In this document: piece by piece, positions 56,726 to 64,000 of the stretch
Layout of the letters: the number at the start of each line of letters is the position of its first letter
Position numbering within the stretch: the first letter of the stretch is position 1
Source: Trogon surrucura
Taxonomy: Eukaryota; Chordata; Aves; Trogoniformes; Trogonidae
Reading direction: 5' to 3'
Assembly: GCA_020746105.1 (NCBI GenBank)
Contig: CM036618.1
Span: forward strand, 2,480,001 to 2,544,000
Length of the DNA: 64,000 bases
Translations under genes and position numbers: made by a program
The notes under the pieces: generated by a model
Databases searched by the model: none
Seen by the model: only the letters and a program-made list of their open reading frames with translations
What the model was told of the DNA's origin: nothing

Positions 56726-59547
56726 CTAACCACTGGCTTTTCACCAATCCTTTGCCAAGAGACAGTTTTAAGGAGGTGTTTAAGAAGTGTAATGAGGTAG
56801 ATGTATGGTAGATGAAGAACCTCTTCCCCAGTACGCAGCATTGCCCGGGAGAAAGCAGGAAACAGTTGTTTGAGGAACTCAGAAGAGGATGGTGGAAGCC
56901 AGAACCACAAGAAGCAGAAATTAGCCTCAAACTTGAACGAAAAATGACAAGTAGGGGAAGCAAACACATGAAATGTCTTCAAAGTAAAGGCAAGCGGTTT
57001 AGAGATGCAAAAGATGAGTCATGTGAGAGACAAGAAAAAGGCATCGATCAAAATATTCAAAATAGACTTAACCAGTTTACAGGTCGGAATGTGATGTTGT
57101 TGAAGCTGACTGGGAAGAGAGAGAGAAGTGCCTGGCTAGAAAAGAGTGTGATCTTACAGCCAGCCCTCAAAAATGAAGGAGAAACAAACCTGGATATTAA
57201 CGTGGGCAGGCAAAAGCAGGCTGGGAGCAGATCTGAGTTTCATTAGTCTAAACAGAACTCTCCGTAGATAAGACCAACCGGAGAAAAGGTGCAAGAAGAG
57301 AAGAAACACGGGAGTGAGACAGGAGACATTTTTAAGAAGAAAAGAACGGCTGATTGCATTGAACAGAGATGAGGGAAATCAGGAAGGCGACAGACTCCAG
57401 TGGTTCTGGTTTTGTCTAAGAGAAGTCTGGTAAAAGCTGGAACAAGAGTGGGTTGGGGGGAATGTCAAAAAGGTGAAGTCAAGCTCGGAGAGCGCCTGTG
57501 CTAGAGTGAGAGAGGGACTCCAAGCAATTTTTCAGAGAGTGGATTCAGTAAGCTTGGAGCTGAAGGGATGAATCATAGTAGCAGAAGTAAGCAGGTTGGT
57601 TATATTTAATTTACTTTATGGTAAGTGAGACTACAGCATCTTTATACAAGGGGGAATAGTTAGGGGAAAAGGAACAGAGAGGTCATGAGATTGGATAATG
57701 TGCGGTCACTAAAGTAAGTTGAGGTTTAGAAGAAAGGCAGAAATTAAAAATCTTTAGTCCCTGAAGGAAGTCAGGGAGGTAAGATGAGAGCCACGTTTTG
57801 CCTCTCTTTCTGTCAAAATGCAATTGGCAAGATGAAGTCACGACAGGAAAATGGGAGGGTGGAGTGAAGGCGACATAATTATAATGGGCTTTCCTAATTC
57901 TTCTCTGCAATAGTTCCTTGTGATTTCACTTTAGGTTGGGCTGTGCATCGCACATTCTCACTCTCCTACACTGGCCTGTGTCCTGAAGACCTTGCAAATA
58001 AGAGTGTTTTAAAAACACAGAGCCCTCACTGAAGTCAGTCTGCTGCTGAAACCAAGCGATCCGCACCATTGTTCAGCTGTAATTAAACTGGAGGCACATT
58101 ATTTGTTCAAACACTACTGCTTAATTTATCTGTTTGCTCCAGAAGGTGTTTTCCATTTTCCCATCACCCTCCCACGAACAGACAATGCCTTAACCAATTT
58201 CCAGGAAGCAGTCTTTTTTTCTTATTATTATTATTTTCTTAAAGTGAAAGGCAGATGCTGAGAAGAACAAATTAGTTAAAGGTTTCCACAATACCTCTGA
58301 GAGCCATTCCAGCCTGGTGCCTTGGGACTGGTAAAACCTCTCTCCAAACAAAGGCTGCTCCGAGTGTAAATCTCATTAGCATACAACAGTTCTGCTTGAC
58401 CTGACTTCGCTCGTCGGCGAAGAAGTGATTGAAACGTAGACAAGCTCCGGCAGCGGAAGTAAATTTACATTAGTCTGCGAGGCCAGAATCTGAACCACTG
58501 GGACAGTTTTGGGAAGGGAATTTCACGCTGCCGTACCGTCAGTCTACGCTGACTGAAGCCACGCTGAGCCAGCTGTTGGGTTTTCAAAAGGTTTAAAAAT
58601 TCAGACAGAAATTTGAGCACGTGTTCTTTTCTGAGAAAGGGCTGTGGGTGTTACAAGAGGACCCACATCAGGACATCGCTGAAGCAGACACTCATAATTT
58701 TATGAGACTTCTAGCTGTACTTTAGACACAAGTCCTAGCCTCAGAGCACATCTAGCAATTACTCTTTTTTTTTCCAGGACGGATTTTGTCACCCTATTTT
58801 CGGTTAACACGGTTTTGACAAACAAGAAGCTTTCCCAAGGTCAACCTTCCCCAAGGTTTGCTAGGCATAATAAAATACCTTCCCCAATTGCCACTTGAGC
58901 TTTCACAGAATCCCAGAGCTGGTGGCAGCCCATACTGAAACAAATGCCCTTCCCTTGTAGTACAGAAATTCCTACACATTCAGGCGCGACTAAAGTGTCT
59001 TCCTGGATGAAACTACTGAAAAGGGGACATTAAGCAGCAAATACTCCCCACCAGGGAGCCTCATCTACTGTATCTGCAATCCTGCCTTGCAGAAGGGGAA
59101 GTTACAGCCCTTTTTTTGCCACCACTGGGTGAACCCTGCTGGAAACCAACAGGCCATCTGCACCAGCCCCTCAGAACCAACATCTCAACGACCCCTCTGC
59201 ACCACCGGACGGGCAGACAGGGCTCTTTGTGCTGGGAGAGGGAATGAGACAAGCCATGCAGATGGCACAGAAAGAATCTTGAGGATGTAGGGTGCTTATT
59301 TAGGGAGTGAGCATCAAAGGAAATACAGGCCCTCAAAAAGATGGTCTTTTCCTCCTCCCATTTACCTGAAAACCAAACAACAACCCTTTGAGATCGACTG
59401 AGGAGACTGGTTACACAGAGTAGGAACGATTGCATAGCTACACTCCCCAGCAGTTATCAGCTATGCTGCTCAGACCCCAAAATCAAAGTCAGCGAGGGTG
59501 GGAGATAATGTACCAGCCCTCCCATGCCTTATCACCACTCTGCAGGT

Positions 59548-59593
59548 CAAGCTGGAAGCCAAAAACTGGCCAAGCTGGAAGCCAAAAACTGGC
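59548..59593 (+). repeat. 23-base perfect tandem duplication
   Basis: Two exact copies of a unit starting CAAGCTGGAAGCC and ending AACTGGC, head to tail, in the large INTS9 intron. The absence of any difference indicates a recent duplication. Confidence 0.9.
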
Positions 59594-61958
59594 CTCACAC
59601 AATGATGCTGACCTGGGGAGACAGTCTGTGATCACTACAAAGCTGGCATTGCCACCTCTCTAGCAAGTTCCCTTGAAAAGACTGAGCAAGATCTCTTTTT
59701 GAGGGTGATTTGCATATCTCAGTGCTGGGCAATGGCAGCCTACTAACAGCCCCGAATCCCAGTCCTGCTCTCAGAGGCAGGCACACAACCACCACCTCAA
59801 AAAAACCTGGAGGTAAGCAAACGCTACCTACCTGACACCAATGGGAAGGAAGAGCAGCTTTCCTGAAAGTCTCACGAGATTATTTTGTTTATCCAATTTT
59901 TGTATCACATTAAAGTCTTTTTAGGAGCATCATTACACACCAAGTAGCTTTCTGCAAGTTGGTAAGTGCAGTTTTGGAACCAAGGAGAATACCTGGACAT
60001 GGAAAATCATGAGATGTTTCTACTCTCTGAACAGAGATAGCTTTGATATTAGGACTCCTGTGTGAATGTAATTTGATGTTATTTGTTAGAGGGGAAAAAA
60101 AGGGCCCATTTCTGTCAGTATTCCTGCCTGGGCAGCTTTCTGCTCGACTTGTCCAAGTTAAAGTGAATGCAATAGAAACCAGCTCTCATTTTCTCTTTAA
60201 TACCCATCCCCAGGTTGGTGAATACCATATCGTGTACCGTGCATCCTCCCTCCAACATCCCAGCAGTTTTGGGAAGTGCTCTCACTTCTATGCACTGTTT
60301 TTACCTAGAAGTATAGGAAGAATCCAGTCCACACCTAAAAACCATCGGAGATCTCGGTCTGGGAAATGGAGATCATTTCCACAGCAGTGGCTGCCAAGGA
60401 ATCCACGTGGCCTCTGGAGCCTCAGACCTTAGGGATCTTGAGCCTCAAACCTTGCGCTGATCATACAGGAAGACTCTGACAGAGCAAGAAACTGAACCTG
60501 TGACTCCCACGGAACAGCCCAGCTTTTAGACAGCCCTCCCCATCAACAGGAACTTCCAAAGGTAGGAGGGTTGGTGAATATCCACCTGTAGCATTTGTGC
60601 TAATCTGCATTCCCTTTGCAGGGAAAGCTGGTATCCAGCCTCCTCGCAGGGCTGACACAAGGGGTAGGCTCACATACAAAGGCTCACTTACATCCTCACA
60701 GTTTAGGGGGAAACCCAAAGCTTCAGTGGAATCTAAATCACAGTTAAGCCATGTGCTGCTCTCAGAATGTAAGATCTGTTTTGGTCATGCCGGTGAATGG
60801 AAGTCACATTTTACTAATCTTAAGTTTAATAGGATCCAACAAATATGCAAATCTCCAAAACAATTAAATATACATGCCACGGTGGAGTTGCACCCAAGTA
60901 TATTTTCTAATTAAAAAAAATCCCTCCTTGTCTCTGGCAGTCTTCTAACCAGTGGGCTGGGCAGGCTCCCAACAGAACTAATGAACAAAGTAGACACATG
61001 TGAAATGGTAGGAACGGGTGTTGTGGACTGGCTGAAGGATTTTGTTACGCAGGTACCAGTTCCGTGCTGCATGTTTGGCTTAACTAAAGGTACTTCCTTC
61101 CCCTACTCTCTGATGAAAGGTAGACTCGCATATTCAACAGTTTCCAAAGGGCAGTAACGCCTGCTTGTAAAAAGCCCCCATCACCTCCGATTCAAGGCTA
61201 CATTTGTGCTGACTGGATCGTCAAAAAAATATTTTAAGATCGTCTCTCTTAGAATATGGGTCACCCTTTGTATTATGGGTACATTTATATTTGATTTATG
61301 GGGTTAATAAATTATTAACAGATGTTGCGGGCGAACAGCGTCCACGTTATAGATGGCCACAAGCAACTCCTCAACCTGTTGGACTTCAGCAGTCTCTAAG
61401 ATTTAACCATTTATTGAAACTGTTGTAGTACACGAGCCATTTCACTACTATGCCTTTAACATACGACTGAACGCTGCTCCTCAAGGAAAAGGGTATTTCT
61501 CACAGCTGGGGAAGGAGAAAGACAACTCCTGGCTACTAACTCCCAGATTCTTTGAAACCTTTCCACGGCCTTGGGCCACTAATTCAAATTGCAATGCCTC
61601 AACTCACTCATATTTAAACTGGAGATGACTGGCTTGCCTCACAGGTGGCCAGCAGAGATCGTCTTTTGTTCTGTATTTTGAGATGCGATACATCCTCGCA
61701 AAGGACAATTAACTTGAACGTATTTTTTGCCTGCTCACAATGCCTTTTTCAATTCCCACCAGTTTACACGGTGAGATTCTCTCTCAGAAATGCTCCTTTC
61801 CTCACCTTCTGTTTGACACAAAGTGCTTTATGCGATCAGAGCCAACAGCAAATCACCGCCACGAGGTGTCTTTAGTCAAAGGGGCTACTGAAGCGGTAAC
61901 TTGAATTTGGCTGTAGGAGCACAAAGCCACCACCTTTCTCCTCATTTTGGTTACTCAC

Positions 61959-62126
61959 TTCTGGCATGATCTCAATCTTCTCGTAGCGTCGCTTGTACGG
62001 GAGACTCAGCACCTCTGCTCTGTGGTAGGCCATGGGCGGAGGTTGGCAGTCTATCATCAGATCTGTCCGATGAGACTGGGTGGGCGGCGGCTGAGTGTAC
62101 TGCTCGGGGCAAACGACGTGGAGAGG
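61959..62126 (-). CDS. INTS9: INTS9 coding exon (most upstream in window)
   Basis: This 168-base exon is phase 0. It encodes [20 protein letters not shown] through [20 protein letters not shown] to ...YEKIEIMPE. It belongs to the C-terminal part of the metallo-beta-lactamase/beta-CASP module, about residues 466-521 if the length equals the human 658. The acceptor is CTTCTTTTTTCCAG and the donor GTGAGTAA. Earlier exons are not found up to 64000, so the gene continues beyond the right edge. Confidence 0.96.
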
Positions 62127-64000
62127 CTGGAAAAAAGAAGATTATGGTGACTTATAAAAATTTTCCGGTTGATTTTGTCTGCTGCCCTCCAACAGTAATC
62201 CTCGTCACAAGGAGGTCTGAATGTCGTTGTGAGCAAGCTAATTTATTTGTATGAAAACAACACGCAAAACATGCAATCCAAAAGATCCAGTCAGTAGCGA
62301 AACAAATGGTTCAAGGAGCAGGCAGCCTTTGCTTTGTAACAACAGCACCCAGAGTAATCACAGGATCATAGAATCATAGAACAGTTCAGGCTGGAAAAGA
62401 CCCTTGGGATCATCGAGTCCAAACATTAACCCTACACTACAAGTTCACCCCTAAACCATCTCACCCAACACCACATCTCAGCGACACTTAAACACATCCA
62501 GGGATGGCGACTCAACCCCCTCCCTGGGCAGTCTGTTCCAGGGTCTGACCACTCTTCCCGTGAAGAATTTCTTCCTAATGTCCAGCCTAAACTTGCCCTG
62601 TTGCAACTTGAACCCATTCCCCCTGGTTCTGTCCCTAATGACCTGTGAGAAGAGACCAGCACCAACCTCTCCACAACGTCCTTTCAAGTAATTGCAGAGC
62701 ATGATGAGGTCCCCCCTCAGCCTCCTCTTCCTCAAACTGAACAGTCCCAGCTCCCTCAATCGCTCCTCGTAAGGTCTATTCTCCAGGCCCTTCACCAGCT
62801 TTGTCGCCCTTTTCTGCACTCGCTCCAACACCTCGATATCCCTCTTACACTGAGGTGCCCAAAACTGAACACAACACTCAAGGTGTGGCCTCACCAGTGC
62901 TGAGTACAGGGGGACAATCACCTCCCTACTTCTCGTGGTCACACAATTTCTAACACAAGCCAGGATGCCGTTGGCCTTCTTGGCCACCTGGGCACACTGC
63001 TGACTCATCTTCAGCCGGTTGGCAATCAGAACGCCCATCAAACAGCCTTCCAGTCACCGTTCCCCAAGCCTGTAGCGTTGCGTGAGGTTGCCGCGACCAA
63101 ATGTAGGACCCTACACTTGGCTCTGTTGAAATGCCCGCAGTTGGCCTGGGCCCATCGATCCAGTCTGTCCAGGTCCCTCTGTGGAGCCTTTCTACCCTCC
63201 AGCAGATCGACACTCCCTCCCAGCTTGGTGTCATCTGTAAACTCGCTGAGGGTGCACTCAATCCCCTCATCTAGATCATTGATGAAGCTGTTAAACAGGA
63301 GCGGCCCCAGCACCGAGCCCTGAGGGACACCGCTCGTGACTGACCACCAGCTGGATTTAACACCATTGACCACAACTCTTTGGGCCCAGCCAGTGTTTCA
63401 CCCAGCAATCACCACTTCAGTATCAGCAGTCATGCCAGCTGCCATAAGGAGAAAAAAATTCAATAGCTTTTTCTTCTGAATCCTTGCCATCTGAACTGGA
63501 AGCACACGACAGTAGTGGTGGAGAGCATCACAAAACGGCACGAAGCGAGGCAGACGTATCAATACGCAAGGCTGCAAAAACATCGGCACAATGAGCAACT
63601 CCCGGGATTTCATGACCTGTCAACAACATATGAGCAAAGCGTCGACTAGTTGGTTGCCCAAAGGATCACGGCAGGATTTAAGGAAGCCAAAGGACAAGGC
63701 AGTGCTTCTGCAAACTGTTTTGGAAACAGCATAATACCTCGGTACTAACGTGGGAGAAGACGCTTGTCCGAAAAAAAAGGCGGTGGCAACTGCTATCAGT
63801 TGTGTGGTGACAATTCAGGTCACAGAACAATGAAATAAAATGATCCAGATACTGTTAAGAGGTTTGGAAGAATACGTATTTTTGTGCTCACCAAGAACAA
63901 AGGGGAAAGCTCATCCAGGAGAAAAAATCTGGGTATTATTTAATTACGTCATGAGACAGAAAGAAAATTTCAGTAGCAACAAACTGGATGAACAAGGAGA
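62127..64000 (-). other. INTS9: INTS9 intron, 5' end outside window
   Basis: Intronic sequence upstream of the 61959-62126 exon. Most of it is one long CR1 in the same strand as INTS9 (62362-63398). The last 600 bases are unique sequence with no exon that I can recognise. Confidence 0.85.
62362..63398 (-). mobile_element. CR1 LINE, 5'-truncated, RT C-terminal half
   Basis: The same strand as INTS9. It encodes [20 protein letters not shown] and [12 protein letters not shown] near its 5' end, and [20 protein letters not shown] later. A frameshift near 63040 splits the frame into two overlapping parts. The tail ATCATAGAATCATAGAAC is at its left end. It is the longest member of the subfamily that includes 49462-50096. 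Confidence 0.95.

Larger units (their letters stand above)
48130..61958 (-). other. INTS9: INTS9 intron (13.8 kb)
   Basis: A phase 0 intron with donor GTGAGTAA and acceptor CGCTTTAG. It carries CR1 copies in both orientations, including the foldback pair at 49462-51600 and decayed L3-like copies at 51700-52030 and 53770-54545. It also has a TG dinucleotide run (52196-52212), a T/ATT-rich tract (58216-58236) and short tandem duplications. The purine-rich stretch 56800-57900 is not a known repeat to me, and its 144-codon open frame is unremarkable. Confidence 0.92.

Noticed and set aside
58396-58425. Small hairpin CTTCGC-loop-GCGAAG
   Set aside because: A six-base stem is too short to support an RNA gene or a regulatory structure.
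58898-58930. CR1-like tail TTTCACAGAATCCCAGAGCT
   Set aside because: Only about 20 bases resemble CR1 and no UTR block follows, so it may be chance.

Overview
The window looks like bird nuclear DNA. It holds parts of two vertebrate genes in a tail-to-tail (convergent) arrangement, and about two dozen CR1 LINE fragments that dominate the non-coding sequence, as is typical of avian genomes. Nothing bacterial or viral was seen: no operons, CRISPR arrays or phage modules.

Left part (1-36590, + strand): the 3' part of EXTL3, the exostosin-like N-acetylglucosaminyltransferase of heparan sulfate synthesis. Five coding segments (1-1680, 26652-26779, 30087-30231, 31250-31378, 33010-33219) join in phase with GT/AG junctions and encode 763 residues. 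If the protein has the 919 residues of human EXTL3, the first 156 lie left of the window. A 25-kb intron splits the GT64 catalytic domain just before the aspartate triad. A GC-rich 3' UTR of about 3.4 kb appears to end after an AATAAA at 36567.

Middle (36591-43955): a 7.4-kb intergenic gap between the two 3' ends. It contains CR1 pieces, a degenerate trinucleotide tract and no gene I can support.

Right part (43956-64000, - strand): the 3' end of INTS9, the inactive metallo-beta-lactamase/beta-CASP partner of the INTS11 nuclease in the Integrator complex. Four in-phase coding exons (61959-62126, 48031-48129, 45704-45841, 44995-45171, in transcript order) give the last 193 residues. The other exons and the promoter lie right of the window. 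EXTL3 and INTS9 are also convergent neighbours in human (8p21), so this is conserved synteny. The two proteins act in unrelated processes (Golgi/ER glycan synthesis and nuclear RNA 3'-end cleavage), so no joint function is implied.

Repeats: at least five CR1 tail types are visible, from almost uncorrupted copies (4195-5298, 38295-39240) to very decayed L3-like ones (51700-52030, 53770-54545). Two nearly identical copies in opposite orientation (49462-50096 and 51021-51600) should fold back in INTS9 pre-mRNA. There is also a large ATCC tetranucleotide tract in the long EXTL3 intron. I found no convincing new biological system. The best leads are the CR1 foldback, intron-retention reading frames of EXTL3 that run into CR1 sequence, and an 8-mer miR-17-family seed match in the EXTL3 3' UTR.
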